DNA from: Hydrangea macrophylla
Taxonomy: Eukaryota > Streptophyta > Magnoliopsida > Cornales > Hydrangeaceae
Direction: 5' to 3'
NCBI GenBank assembly: GCA_033977485.1
Contig: CM066987.1
Coordinates: forward strand, 84,625,588 to 84,689,587
Length of the DNA stretch: 64,000 bases
Shown here: positions 34,675 to 47,616 of the stretch, in pieces
How the letters are laid out: each line of letters begins with the position of its first letter
Numbering within the stretch: the stretch's first letter is position 1
The notes under the pieces: model-generated
The model's input: only the letters and a program-made list of their open reading frames with translations
Told to the model about the DNA's origin: nothing
Database searches by the model: none
Translations under genes and position numbers: made by a program

Positions 34675-34988
34675 TTCAAGATAACCTTATGTCATAGGCT
34701 ATTAGTTTTAAGTTTTATTTATGTTTATGTTTACTTGGATTAACAACCCTCTTGATTGTAAGAATACATATAATAGGATAATATCCCCACTTTTGTATCC
34801 ATGTATTCTAGGAGAACTTTAATTATGTATCCTAATTCTATTTATAAAAGAAGACGTTTTAGTACCATACTTGTTCCAATGATTGTATTGCTTGCTTGTT
34901 GTTTTATAAATATATTCTTAGACACCCAGGTAAACCCTGTATGCAAGATTTCTAAGTAAAATACTTCTATAGGTATACCAGATAATCA
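34675..34988 (+). other. AT-rich segment before Tekay#2 gag
   Basis: I see no gene here. TATAAAAGAAG occurs near 34853. GGTATACCAGATAA occurs just before the gag ATG and may be a decayed tRNA-Met primer site (TGGTATCAGAGC expected). A 5' LTR matching the 3' LTR start at 42540 is not present, so Tekay#2 lacks a recognisable 5' LTR. Confidence 0.45.
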
Positions 34989-36120
34989 ATGGCAGATAGA
35001 CCAAGAAGAAACCGACGCATAGGACCCCTAAACCCCGTTAGAGGAGCACTGGAACCTATCCCTGTAGGAATGGACCCCACTGGAGTGTTTGGCGCATTCC
35101 TACAATGCCTAGAACATATTGGGAACCACAACCCCAACAACAATAACCCTGTAGTCCCACCTAAACCACAGGAGGATCGTAAGATGGAACGATTCTATGG
35201 AATGCGTCCAGACAAATTCAACGAAATGACTGAACCATGGGAAGTAGAACAATGGCTTCGCGGATTAGACATCATCTTTGATACCTTGGGATGTTCTGAA
35301 ATTGAGAAACGTAGATTGGCTACCTACCAATTAACTTATGTTGCAGCTGATTGGTAGGAGTCAAAAAAGGCAACACTAGGAGGAGCCGTACAGGGATGAC
35401 ATGGGCGGCATTCAAAGAACTATTCTTGGAAAACTACTTCCCCCAAATAGAAAGGAACCAAAAGGAAAAATAGTTAATCGATTTGGTCCAAGGGGACCGG
35501 ACGGTACGAGAATACACGGTACAATTCGAGCGCCTTTCTCGATTTACGAACCACATGATCAATACCCCTGAAAAGAAGAATCAAAAATACCACCAGGGAC
35601 TTTTCCTACCTCTGAAAAAGTTTACTCTTGATCACCTGAACCAGACATTCAAAGCTTTAGTGGAATGGCCCACGACTTCGAGGAAATCATCGATCACTAA
35701 CAGAAATGCTTTGTGAATCGACCAGCCCCTCCAAGGCTTAATAAAGGACAGAGGCAAGCTCCTGCTCATAACCAAGGATACAAGAGAAACTGGAATAGCA
35801 AAAAGAAACCACAGTCAGCCCCTTTCCAAAACAAGCTAGCTATGCCATTGAAACCAACTCCACCCCAAGGACAATCAGAGACAACAAATGACAACTGCGG
35901 AGTCTACTTCAACTGCGAGACCACTGAACACCTAAGGATTGTCGTGCCCCAAAGAGGAATACCCAAACAGACGTGGTCTGCTTTAATTACAACAAGAAAG
36001 GACACCTGGCTAAAGACTGTAGGGCACCCCGGGGCGGTTACTATGGAAGATCTGCACAAGGACAGACTCATCTCAATGCTATCATCCCCGAAGAGGCAGG
36101 ATTTGACGAGGAAGAGCAGC
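34989..36120 (+). pseudogene. Gag of Tekay#2
   Basis: It starts at the ATG at 34989 (MADRPRRNRRIGPLNPVRGA). The capsid hallmarks follow: GMDPTGVFGAFLQCLEHIGN, ERFYGMRPDKFNEMTEPWEV, QWLRGLDIIFDTLGCSEIEKR and LTYVAADW, then a stop at 35355-35357. The next frames give VQGDRTVREYTVQFERLSRFT (35483 on), a basic/Pro-rich tail, and a zinc knuckle CFNYNKKGHLAKDC near 35979 in which the second Cys is Tyr. Another decayed knuckle-like stretch (near 35895-35945) precedes it. It is homologous to the Tekay#1 gag on the other strand. Confidence 0.88.
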
Positions 36121-36580
36121 AAAACCTAGAAGGTACTCTAACCCTATTTAACAGTCAAGTAAAAGCTTTGTTCAACACTGGCGCATCAAACTTGTTTATT
36201 ACAATTAGAATCATACACGCTTAGGTTTAGTACCCCAAACGATAGATGTAGCCTTAAACACTGCATCACCCCTAGGAGTGAGCATTAAGTTGGGAAAAAT
36301 ATGCAAGGACTGTCCTCTAAACTTGAAAGATCATAATCTCCCTACTAATTTGATAGTTTTATCAATGAAAGAATTCGACGTGATATTAGGAATCTACTGG
36401 CTCGTGAAATACCATGCCAAGTTAGATTGTGCTAGCAAATCAATATCTTTTACAGTACCGAAAAGCAAACCTTTTAATTTCAAATGCAATCCCTCATATG
36501 ATATTTTCCTCAACAACTACATGACTACCCTTGGAACCACAAGTGATGAAATTCGTATTGTACAAATCCCCGTAGCCTGA
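36121..36580 (+). pseudogene. Retropepsin of Tekay#2
   Basis: The frame reads LEGTLTLFNSQVKALFNTGAS, so the active-site Asp of DTG is Asn and the protease would be inactive. Later blocks are ICKDCPLNLKDHNLPT, MKEFDVILGIYWLVKYHAKLD and CNPSYDIFLNNY, colinear with the single-copy form of the Tekay#1 protease. A shift and stop occur near 36222. Protease normally releases gag and pol proteins in the particle. Confidence 0.87.
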
Positions 36581-37950
36581 GATTTTAAAGAGGTTTTCCA
36601 AGAAGTTAAAGGACTACCGCCCAAGAGATATATCGACTTCTGTATCGAGTTGATACTTGGAACCTTACTAATATCAAAAACACCATACCGAATGGCCCCA
36701 ATGGAAATGCAAGAACTAAAGACGCAAATGCAAGAGCTTGAAGACATCGGATTCGTTCATCTGAGCACTTCATCGTGGCAAGCACCGGTACTGTTTGTCA
36801 AGAAGAAGGATGGAATGCTTTGATTCTGTATCGACTATAGAATATTAAATAAGGTTATAATCAAGAATCGGTACCCGCTACCGAGGATTAATGATCTACT
36901 CGATCAGCTACAAGGAGCTATAACATTTTTAAAGATAGATTTAAAATTCGGATACCATCAACTGCTTGTTCAACCTCTGGCTGTATCCAAAACGGCCTTT
37001 CGAACCAGATATGGACACTATGAATTCCTGGTTATGCCATTTGGACTGACCAATGTCCCAGCGGTATTCATGGATCTAATGAACTAGATCTTTAGATCTT
37101 ACCTAGATTAGTTCATTATCGTGTTCGTAGATGACATCTTATCTACTTTAAGATAGAGGCAAAACACGAAGGACATGTGAAGACTATACTTCAGACTCTA
37201 CGAGACAACCACTTGTATGTGAAGTTCAGCAAGTGTGAGTTCTGGCTAAAGGAAGTCAAATTTTTAGAACATGTTATCTCACAAGAAGGAATAGTAGTAG
37301 ATTCATCAAAGATTGATGCTGTCTTGGATTGGAATAGACCAACCACAGCAATAGAAGTCAAAAGTTTCCTTAGTCTAGATGGATACTACCGTAGATTCAT
37401 GGAAGGATTCTCCAAGATCCTAGTCCCTCTCATTAGATTAACCAAAAGGACCTAAAGTATAAATGGAATGACAAGTATGAATGCGCATTCCAAGAGTTAA
37501 AGAAGTGATTAACCACAGCATCAGTGCTTGTAATACTGAAGAGCGGTGAACAGTTCACCATATGCAGTGATGCATCGCACTAAGGACTTGGACGTGTGCT
37601 TATGCAGAAAAGAAGAGTGATAGAGTATGGATCACGACAGCTAAAACCACATGAACTTAACTATCCTACACATGATCTCGAACTAGCTACAATCGTCTTT
37701 GGCACTTTGCACTCAAGATTTGGAGACACTACCTCTACAAAGAGAAGTTCAATCTGTTTTCAGATCACAAGAGCCTGAGATACCTATTATCTCAAAAGGA
37801 ATTGAACATAAGACAGCGACGTTGGATGGAATTGTTAAAGGACTACGATTTCACTATATAGTACCACTTGGTAAAGCAAACATTGTTGCCAATGCACTAA
37901 GCCAAAAACCCCGCAAGCTCATCGTATCCTCTCTTATGGTCAAAGAGTAG
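36581..37950 (+). pseudogene. Reverse transcriptase and RNase H of Tekay#2
   Basis: The order is [91 protein letters not shown] and [10 protein letters not shown]. The catalytic FVDDILS lies at about 37125, with both Asp residues kept. The thumb (37177-37455) reads KFSKCEFWLKEVKFLEHVIS and SFLSLDGYYRRFMEGFSKI. RNase H (FTICSDAS, then [20 protein letters not shown] and GKANIVANALSQKP) ends near 37950. Stops occur near 36823, 37087, 37110, 37154 and 37455. The RT is better preserved than that of Tekay#1, but the frame is broken. Confidence 0.9.
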
Positions 37951-38079
37951 AAAGCATTGGAGATTTTAGCAGAATTTGATCTTTAGACTACCGAGTTGAG
38001 TGATGGGTGACTCTTTGGATGTCTTATAGTACAACCAATGCTTATAAGTTGTATCCTCGAAGCTCAAGGAAAGGATAAA

Positions 38080-39347
38080 GAACTTTGTCAATGGTTCAAG
38101 AAAGCACTAGCAAAGGACCCCATCGAATATAGGGGCTGATAGAGGATTCAAATGCCGCAATCGACTTTGTGTACCCGATAAAGGAAACCTAAGAAATAAA
38201 TTGAATAAAGCGCACAAGTCAAGGATGACTATTCATCCTGGAGGAACACAAATGTATAAGGATTTGAAGAGAAACTTCTGGTGGGATGGAATGAAGAGAG
38301 AGGTAGCAAATCACGTATCCAAGTGCATGACCTATAAATAAGTCAAAGTTGAACACTAGAAACCAGGAGGACTATTACAACCATTAACCATTCTTGGATG
38401 GAAATGGGAACACATAACGATGGATTTCATTGTAGGAATGCCAAGATCACACAGAATCACGACCCTGTTTGGGTGATCATAGATTGACTCACCAAATCGT
38501 CTCATTTCATCGCTTATAGCATGACTTACCAGGTTGAAAAATTGAGCAGGATGTACATACAATAAGTTGTTCGACTACATGGAGTGTTGTATCAATCGTG
38601 TCAAACCGCGATTCACGTTTCACGTCAGGATTTTTGAAAAGATTACAAACAGCACTGGGAACTACGTGAAAGTTAAGCTTAACATTTTACCCCAAACCAA
38701 CAGACAGACTGAGAGAGTCAATCAAGTAATGGAGGACATGCTCTGAGCCTGTACAATAGATTTTGAAACTTTATGAGAAAAAAACCTACCACTGATAGAG
38801 TTCGCATACAACAACAGTTGCCATTCAAGCATAGGGATATATGGCACCATTCGAAGCTTTATATGGAAGATTGTGCCGATCTCCTTTGTACTGGGCAGAA
38901 GTTGGAGATGACAAACTTCTAGGACCTGAGATGGTTCGTAAGATGAATGAAAAGATCAATATCGTCAAGGAAAAGATGAAAGCAGCATAGAGCAGCAGAA
39001 AAGCTACACAGATAAGCACCGAAAAGACTTGGAATTCATTGTTGGAGATCACGTATTCCTAAAGGTATCCTACGTATGAGGTATTGTCAGATTTGGATAA
39101 AAGAGAGGAAAGCTTTCGCCACTTCACATCGAAACGTTCAAAATTTTGGAACATGTGGGAAAAGTTGCCTATAGACTTGCACTGCCACCCAAGATGTCAG
39201 GAGTGCATAACGTTTTTCATATCAGCATACTGAAGAAACTCATGCATGATCTGTCTCACGAGATCAACTTCACGGATATCAAAGTGAACGATAATGTGAC
39301 TTACAATGAAGGACCAGTGAGAATTGTGGAACAAGGAGTTAAGAAGC
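38080..39347 (+). pseudogene. Integrase and first part of chromodomain module, Tekay#2
   Basis: The zinc-finger end (MYKDLKRNFWWDGMKREVAN and SKCMTYK) lies at 38250-38340. The core has [17 protein letters not shown], a decayed middle and the Glu block TNRQTERVNQVMEDML near 38700. AYNNSCHSSIG, DLEFIVGDHVFLKV and KLSPLHIETFKILEHVGKVAYRL follow, then NVFHISILKKLMHD. Next come YNEGPVRIVEQGVKKL and the boundary of the inserted LTR at 39348. Several stops are present between 38140 and 39080. The chromodomain continues at 42376. Confidence 0.86.
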
Positions 39348-42300
39348 TGTAGACACCCCGATTTTGACCAGCCGTTGAATCCAGGGGTTGGTTACCTCTG
39401 AAGACCGATGACGACAATGACCGGTGAAATTTAAAGATTTTCCAAAGAATTCAAGTCCTTTGAGGTTTCTTCAAATTAAGTTTTCAAAATTGAAAACGGA
39501 AAAGAGAAAGAATTGGGTGATTCGAGGAAAACCAGATATCGAAATACCTGTGAGAAAAGCAGTCTGGAAAATAATTTTCAAAATAAAACATAAGGATTTT
39601 TTAAAAAACGAAAATAAAGAAAAGCAAAAATATGAAGTATATAGTAATACATTTGGTATATTGGTATAATATACTAAAGTATATGAGTATATTGGCATAT
39701 AGATGCATTAGTAATTAAGTATAAGTTATGAAATAATTTGAAAATTTAAAGAGGGTGAAAATTCTATTAGCTGGCGGCACTCGCTAAGTGCCGAAACGGC
39801 ACTCAGTCGCAGACAACTTAGTGAGTGCCGCTCACTATAACAGACTATTTTTTTTTAAATACGTATGGAATATTCTTGCATACGGGTTTTCACCCAAAAT
39901 TACCCAATTAACCCCAGAAAGAGAGGTCTATATAAGCTGGCCTTCATATCCATTGTTGGGGACTTGAATCATTTTCACATATACAAGAGATATACATTGA
40001 AATTTAGAGAGAGAATTGAAAGAAAACAAGAAATTCTTGAAGAAAACTTTGAAGAATTTGAAGTATTGGAAGAAGAAATTGAAGAATTTGGAAGATCTTC
40101 ACTCAACAATCAAGAATTCCCTGAGGTTATAAGAGGTAACCTCCCAATCTTATAGAGAATTAGGCTAATTCAATCACAAATTCATAGTTCTAGGATCTGT
40201 TACACATTTTCAAAACCTCTCTTCTTACCTCATTTCATCACACACCATATAGAATTTGTGATTGAATTTCATGATATTCATTGGTTTTGATCTAAATTAG
40301 CCTTGGGTTTAAATAAAAACTAGTTTATGAGGAGATTTTATTTGGGACTAAGTCAAAATAAACTTTGGTTTTATTTCATTCTTGTTAATTCTTCCTTTGG
40401 AATCTATGAGATCTCTAATATCTCATGAGGTTTCTTTGGGGTTGATCTCTTAGTCTTCCATAATCTTGTGATTTATGTGAGGATTAAGTTGATATTAATT
40501 ATACCTACACAAGCTTGGATGAATTCAAAGTCTTAATTCATGACTTGGAGCCTTCAACATAAGAACCTCATAGGACCCTCTCCATGTCCTTTGAAGGTTC
40601 ATATGGATTTGGTCTTGCTTAAGTCCCCAAGGACCTTTAAATTGGTAGGGGAAAAATAAAATGAACCTATATCCCTCAAGGACCATGCAATTTGGGAGAG
40701 GAATTAGGTGTTATTCAAGTTTGTTCAAAATCATGAACACTAATTCATTAATGGTGCAGTGAATCCATGAACCCACTATGATCAAAGATTTTTTTATAAA
40801 ATCATGGTCCATTGGAATAGGATGAGACCAATTGGAGGTTGTTTATAACTCATACATGCATCACTAGAATTTTTGTCTTGGTGAGATTTTAAACTTTGGA
40901 TAGTTTGGCCTTATGATTGTGAATAGGTTGCTCTCTGTCCAAAATTCCAGAACAGTAAGTTCATTTTAAAATAAGTAAATCAGAGCCTTAACTAAGTTTT
41001 CTTGACCTCAGATAATTTTTTCTAGATAGTTCAAGGTGTTAGGAAGATACCCTAAAAAGATCAAAGTGATTCTATTTTTTTTACTATTTTTAGAAAATCA
41101 TACAAAAACTCTGGACAGGGAGTTGAAAGTTTCTGAGTGATGTCTAGTTATGACCCTATTCCCAGAGATCCAACCGTTGATTTTCTTCATGCGTTAGAAA
41201 CTAGACTCACATAGGCATAACATACTCAACAATCATTAAGATCCAACTATTGGAAGTATTTATTTCTATTTTTGAAAGTCTGGTCTGCTCTCTGTAATTT
41301 TTACAATTCTGTCACTGTCTTGATAAAATTTGAATAACTCTAATCTAATGGGCTCCTAATATCCTAAGATTTAAACCATGTTCTAAATAAAGTCAATTAA
41401 GCTTAAATCCAGAGGCTAGATGAACCAAACTAATGAATATCTCGTAGCTCATGCTCATGCATTCATTCATACATAATGATACTCAAAAGTAGCACTCATT
41501 CTTGGTCTAAGTTGCAATTAATTGAGCACTAATTGAACATGACTTGGGGTTTCTTATGATCATGTTGAGGCTATGGCATCTCTATATGGACATTACATTG
41601 GCTCCTAGTTGAGACTTGTATATCTATAGAGGTGCTATGGCTCCAACTAGTTAAAAGGAATTCATAGTTTTGTCAATTCTTCTTTACTTGGTAGATTTAA
41701 GCTAGAAATTTAAGATTGATTATTTGATATCTTGTTTAAGGCATATGGACTAACATTTGTTTTGTAGCACTTTCAAGGTACAACTTTTTGACCCTTTCTC
41801 TCTAGTTCATTTTACTTGTTGATTTTATTAATTTTTCGACTTCATGTGCGACACTTTAAAATTAGGTCTCGCCTTATGTGTATACATGCGATTAGAGACC
41901 ATTTTCCTAGGATTTCTATTTTGTGTGCATTACACGTTTAATATTCGCAGCGGGATCCCGGGTAAGTTTCCTAGTTCCCCATTTGCACATCATCTTGCTT
42001 GCTAATTGAATTATGTGGTTTATGAATTATATTTTATCGTTAGCAATCTTACACCCCTTTTTGACATGCTTTTATAATGTACATGTATATATGTATTAGA
42101 TGAGGTCATGCTTAGATTAATAATTTGATTAAAAAGGATGTTGGGTAGAGGCCTATCACAAGATAGGATGAGAGGGGGTGTTTTAGTTCGTCGGGCTCCT
42201 TCCCCTCTCATTCCATAATCCCCAGACCTAGTTTAATCTTTGGTTTCGCAAAAGATCGGTTTGCTTTTAAAATAGTTTCTTAATTTTCTTTTAAAAATTA

Positions 42301-42370
42301 AGTGGCGACTCTTGGTATTTGTTTTGAAAATTGTTTTAAACAAAAGTGGGCCCAAATGCCAGTATCCACA
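39348..42370 (+). mobile_element. Solo LTR, Tat-A family, inside the chromodomain of Tekay#2
   Basis: It begins TGTAGACACCCCGATTTTGAC and ends GCCAGTATCCACA. It is flanked by the perfect 5-bp duplication GAAGC (39343-39347 and 42371-42375). Excising it restores the reading VEQGVKKL-RTKEISLVKFQW without a shift, so both ends are exact. It contains the palindrome island at about 39771-39835, a TATA box TATATAAG at 39929-39936, and TGGCGACTC at 42303-42311, which is inside the LTR. Confidence 0.95.
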
Positions 42371-42375
42371 GAAGC

Positions 42376-42494
42376 TGAGAACTAAGGAGATCTCTCTAGT
42401 GAAATTCCAGTGGAAACATCATGATGAGTGTGAAGGCTCTTGGGAACTAGAATCAGAAATGTGCGAGAAATTTCCTTATCGGTTCAATTTATAG
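42376..42494 (+). pseudogene. Chromodomain end of Tekay#2 pol
   Basis: The frame reads RTKEISLVKFQWKHHDECEG, then SWELESEMCEKFPYRFNL and stop. VKFQWKHHDE...SWE is the chromodomain core and matches VKVQWRHHDEGEASWE in Tekay#1. It directly continues the fragment ending at 39347 and gives the intact C-terminus of the polyprotein. Confidence 0.92.
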
Positions 42495-42517
42495 CTAGCT
42501 CTGATTCCGGGGATGGA

Positions 42518-42539
42518 ATCTTTAATAGGAGGTGGTTGA
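42518..42539 (+). other. Polypurine tract of Tekay#2
   Basis: AATAGGAGGTGG near 42525-42536 directly precedes the LTR start TGTAATACC at 42540, the expected place for plus-strand priming. Confidence 0.75.
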
Positions 42540-43165
42540 TGTAATACCTATAAAATTTCTAAGTTAATAAATAAGCTCCCGTATTTTGTTTGTCTTTTCT
42601 TGTATTCTACATATATAATGCGTATTTATAGATAAATAACTTAGACAGAAATTCTCAAATCTGCAGTGACTGGTCACACAAATTTGTAAAATCTGTGCCA
42701 AACTTGAACTGTATGGCATATGAACCTAGACAAACACAAGATCCCATGTTCTTGGTAATGAAAGTACAACTTAGGATACCCATACAACCACCACCTTATA
42801 CCCACTATACAAACACCCCCCAAACCCTCTACCACCCGCCGGACAAACACCCCGTCCCCCAACCACTGGCTCCTTCTTTTCCCCTCCTAAGTACACTCCT
42901 CTCAATCCCTCTCAATCTCTCTCAATCTCCTCTCATCAATGCAGCATATCTGGTTGGTGTGATCATGTACACCAAATGTGTGTATATATAGGAGACTGTA
43001 GAGAGAGGGAGAACCACCAAGAAAAATAAAAGGAAGCATAGCAAAGCTCACACTCTTTGCCTTCCAACTCTTTGTATTCCTCTACACTACAATCACATAT
43101 AGACCTCACACTATCACAGAAGAAGAAGAAGAAGAAGAAGAGAACCAGTGGGAAGAAGGAGACTC

Positions 43166-43199
<34 letters not shown>

Positions 43200-44640
43200 T
43201 AAACTGAGGTATAAAGCCCCTATACCCCTCTATGTTATTTATGTATCTAGTATACATCACACACACACAGACACACAACCACACACAGACATGAACCAAA
43301 CAGAGCCTTAGGCCCTGGTTTATCCGAAACACCATTGAAGCTCCATTAGAGCTTTGATTTTCAAACTCAACCAAACTCTCTAAGAACTATACCAAACAGA
43401 CCCTTATAGTCCCAGATAGACCCCCTCAAACAGCTTAGAGCTTAGACCTTGTTTGGATGGTCATGCAGACCATTATTGTCAGCAATATCCTTACAGAATA
43501 ATCTCTTAGTTTGAATATCAAATGAGATAAGTGAGATCCCAGCTCATACTATGTTATAGAGGACCTCAATCCGGTCATTTTGGCGTTGGAATCATCAATT
43601 TCTATGGAGGGAGTAAAGAGTTATGGCCTTTAGAAGATTCTCTGACGACTCGCGACCCACCGGTAGTGAAGCTTGCCGGAGAAGAAGGTGGAAACCCGCA
43701 TAGCCTTTGGATTATAACAATTAGAAATGGGTCGGGTTCTGGTATGATTGATATGTGAGTGTATATGGGTTAAGTTATAAGACCGGGCCGGGTTATTTTA
43801 AAACCCGTATAGCCACTTAATGAAACGGCATCATTTCATTTCCCAACATACCAGATTCAACTGAATTAGGTAGGGTTATGGGTATGGATCCGGGTTTGGT
43901 CCGGATACGAATCAAGTTCGCGTAAACCGGTGGGTATTCGGATTGGGTTATTCCCTTACGAGATATGGTTAACCCGTTTACATTCGGGTCGGATTAGTTT
44001 GACCCGCGAGTTATTTAATCTGGATTCTTCTGAGTGTATGAACGGGCTGCCCGTTTGCCTCGGGTCGATTCGGGTTAACCCGCGAATCTGTGCTAATTTT
44101 TATTTAGTTTTTATTAATCAGGTTTATTAATAAAGTAGATTTTATATGATTATTAATTATTTTAAATTATGTAAAAATAGTTTTAGTGATATTCTAAATT
44201 CTGGAATATTATAATAATATTATGAAATTGTATTTTTATATATTCTATGTATTATTTATCTTATTTTTCATAAACAGTAATTATTAGTTTAACTTTAATA
44301 AATAGATATATGTTATTGTTTAAATGGTTTAAATTATTTAAAAATAGTTTTTAAACACCTAAATTAAGTTTCTAAAATATTATTTTAAGTAATATTCTTA
44401 TATCCTGTTATTATATTGTATTTATTATATATTATACTTATTATTTACTTAGGGAAAATAAATAATAAGAATTAATTTTTCAGATGTGATAATTAGATAA
44501 TAAATGCCTAATGACCACTTTTTAAATATAGAAAACAATTAATAATCCTAAGGCCTAAATGCCCTTGTATTATAAATTATTAATTAGAAAACTCAAACTT
44601 TATTATTTTTAATATTACTTTAGTATTTATAAAGGACCTG
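42540..44640 (+). mobile_element. 3' LTR of Tekay#2 (right end unresolved)
   Basis: It starts TGTAATACCTATAAAATTTC after the polypurine tract. It contains a plus-strand TATA-like GTATATATAGG near 42981, CT-rich runs, (GAA)n and (GA)n microsatellites (43119-43196), and a segment rich in GGGTTAACCCG-type palindromes (43720-44095). A very AT-rich stretch (44090-44640) follows. No GTGACA end was found. It passes into the Tat#2 LTR somewhere near 44.1-44.9 kb. It is not alike in sequence to the Tekay#1 LTR, so it is a different family. Confidence 0.6.
43119..43196. repeat. (GAA)n and (GA)n microsatellites
   Basis: About eight GAA units (43119-43142) are followed by about fourteen GA units (43168-43196). 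They create low-complexity reading frames that are not genes. Confidence 0.9.
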
Positions 44641-47602
44641 TTTGGCTGTCTTTTAATTAATTTGAAAATGAAGACAAAATATTTAGAGGTCCATATAACA
44701 CAAAAAGTTCCCTAAGACAATGAAGTTCAAGAGAAAAATGAATTGGGGCCACTCTTTTTGTAAAGGTTTTCTGAAAAACAAGTTGCAAGTCAACTAAGCT
44801 GCTGTGACAGAGAAAACAGAATGTTTGGAAGAAATTTTGGGTCAAAATGGAACCCTTCAAAGTGTTTTTAAATCAAACCAAAAATCGTGGATGTTCTTTA
44901 ATGAGTTAGAAAGACTTTCCAAGTGGCCTTACAATCATCTATTGAGTATTGAATTCAAAATGGCACTTTCAAGTTGAAGAACGAACTCACTGTTTTAAAG
45001 AAAACACATTTTACTTCTTAAAATCGAAATGGGGGTTTTGAGAGTGCATTTCTAGCACTAAATGGAGATTATAACCTCTTGGAATATCCACTTCAAACTC
45101 TTCATCAAGAACTTCCAAAATTGATCATTTGCAAAATATGGTTTTATTTGGAAACCAAACTCAAGAATCCATGGAAGTATGATACATAGAATTCATGTAA
45201 GTATGATACATAAGATGATAGATGATACATGGTATGATACAATATGCTAAGAGTGATAAAGAATATGTTCATGGGATATGGATTCATCTAGATACAAGAG
45301 AGTGTTACATCAAAGTGTGAAAGGCAAAAAGTGGCATGCTGTGAATAGTGTCCAAACTGTATGCATCACTTTATAAAATCATAATGGGAGGACAAATATG
45401 CCTAGAAAATTTTGGAAAAACTCAGAGAGCCTCCCTAGTGTATCTAGAATACACAGAAAAAGACCAAACTTCAATAGCTATCACAGATTAAAATAAACAA
45501 ATCAGAATGTACAAATGACTCACAAACAAAAGCTGCACTGTTGACTGATTTTGTACATTTTTTATAAATAGAAAATCAACTCTTATGATGCTCAAAAGAT
45601 ACAGAGAGTTTCATAAAAGTTTAAATAAAAAAATAGAAAAGACTATTTTATGTGGTGAAAACATCTGAAAACAAATGCAAGAAGTCAGGCTACAATCTGT
45701 GAGAGAAAAGACAGATTATTTATGTGAACTTTAAAAATCCGAAAATGGTACTTTAACATCTCTGTAATTAATGGAAAAAAATTGGGGACAAACTATGATG
45801 TATTAAGGTGATTTTTCAAGTGGTTTCAGAATCATAGCTCAAGTATTTAATTCAAAACAAATCTTTGAACCTGAACAGCTCACTATTTTGGATCACTATT
45901 TTGGATCATTCTTGAAGAAAATGGATTTGGGTTTTGGAATAGAGTTTGAGTTCTTGATTGGAGGTTTTGAAATAGATGTTCAAAGCATGAATCTAAACAC
46001 TTGATAAGGTGAAGCAACCACATAGAACATCCTCTTAATACTTGAAACCTCAATAACTTAGAAGAAGAAGAATCAAAATAGAAATGAGGTTGAGGGAGAA
46101 ATGATGCAAATGATGAGAATCAAAATAGAAATGGAGGTTGAGAAGAGATTATGCTAGAATGTAAAGAAATCAAAATAGAAATGGGATTGCGAAGGGAAAT
46201 ACAAGTATGACAAAAGAAAAATGAAAATAGAAATGGGGTTAGGAGAGAAGAACAAGTATATATTCAAATATCTTTCAATGATGGAACCACAAGCATTTAA
46301 CCTCTCATATATGTGTATGTGGATGAGTACATCACTCACTAACTCATTGGAAACTCAAAGAAGATGAAGAAGATGGATTGAAAGCTTAAAAGAAAAAGTC
46401 TAGTTTTTAGAGAACTAATTGAAACTCAAATTTTAGATTGGATTTGGAAGAAGAAAATCTCTACTTCTCTCTCTATTTTCTCCGTAACTCTTTAATTTTC
46501 TCGCAAAAACTTCAACTCTCTTCCTTTTCTCCCTTAAAATGGAAGCTAAAAGTGTAAATGGGATTTTAGAAAGTTCAAAATAGTCTCTCATTGGTCCAAA
46601 ATATACTGGGAACCAAAACTATGTCGTTTTGATTTCTGATTATTTGATTTAGACACCCCAACATAAATTACATAAATGGACCTGTCTGAGGGAGAGTGCC
46701 ACGACGGACCTGGGCCTGTGCCATAGCAGCAGTGGGCTAGTGCCACGGCACTACTCCTCAGACGCCGAGATTATTCTGTTTAGGCCCCCAGACGTTCCGG
46801 TATTCACGAAAGGCCCTATTTCGTCTGAAATTCACAAAAAATGCGTACGAGCTCCAAACTAAGCTTATCATATACCGCTTGAAAGATAATAGAGTCTACT
46901 TTACATTAAAATAGTTCAGAGTCTGGTCAATTTGAAAATTTTTGCGATATTCTCGATAAAAATCGATTTGATCGCCTTTTTCACCTTTAAAAATTCAAAA
47001 TAAATTCATTTTAAATCCAAAAATTATGTGCGATACACTGTTGGAAAGCTACTAACCTCTAGTATCCATGAAAATTTTTTAAAAAATGATACACTTCTCC
47101 GGCCTCCGGGTCAACTTTTAGGTCAAACTGATCAAACTAGGGACCTCCAAGAAGTTCTGGGAACCTCTAGGAGCTCCCAGGAGCTGACACTTTCATCCAA
47201 TTTTTTTTTAAAACTCGTTGTAGTACTTTTTACATGATCTAGGGCGATCTTGGAACTTTCAGAAAAATTTAAATGATTTCGGCCAAACTCGGGTTAACCT
47301 ACGACAAACCGATCAATGGGGACTTTCCGGGAACTTCCGGGGGTCTCTGGGAGCTATCGGTTTTATCTGATTTTGCTTTAAAACTCATTTTATTACTTTT
47401 CTTACAACATAGCATGGTTTCAGAACTTTCAGTCCAAATCTAGGAGCGTTTGGGCTTTTAGGGGCATTTTGGTCATTTCTGCCAATTCTTTGACTTCTTG
47501 AGAGTTAGAGGCAATTTTTAAAAATCTGGTCTTTCTAATCATCGAGGTTTGACATGCTTGTGGCCTCCTAAATCTGTTAGCCGACAAAATAGGGTGTCTA
47601 CA
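44640..47602 (-). mobile_element. 3' LTR of Tat#2 (far end unresolved)
   Basis: On the minus strand it starts TGTAGACACCCTATTTTGTCG at 47602, right after the polypurine tract. The start matches the Tat-A family (TGTAGACACC) but the body differs, so it is a second Tat family. A GTGCCACGGCAC-type palindrome island is at about 46684-46790. The other end is not visible by eye. The 44.6 kb limit is an estimate from a composition change and typical LTR length. Confidence 0.6.
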
Positions 47603-47616
47603 GTTTGCCCCTCTTT
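47603..47616 (-). other. Polypurine tract of Tat#2
   Basis: AAAGAGGGGCAAAC on the minus strand, directly before TGTAGACACC. Confidence 0.85.

Noticed and set aside
34989..39347. Endogenous plant pararetrovirus
   Set aside because: Integrase and chromodomain follow RNase H and LTR ends are present, which is Ty3/gypsy order. No movement or coat protein region was seen.
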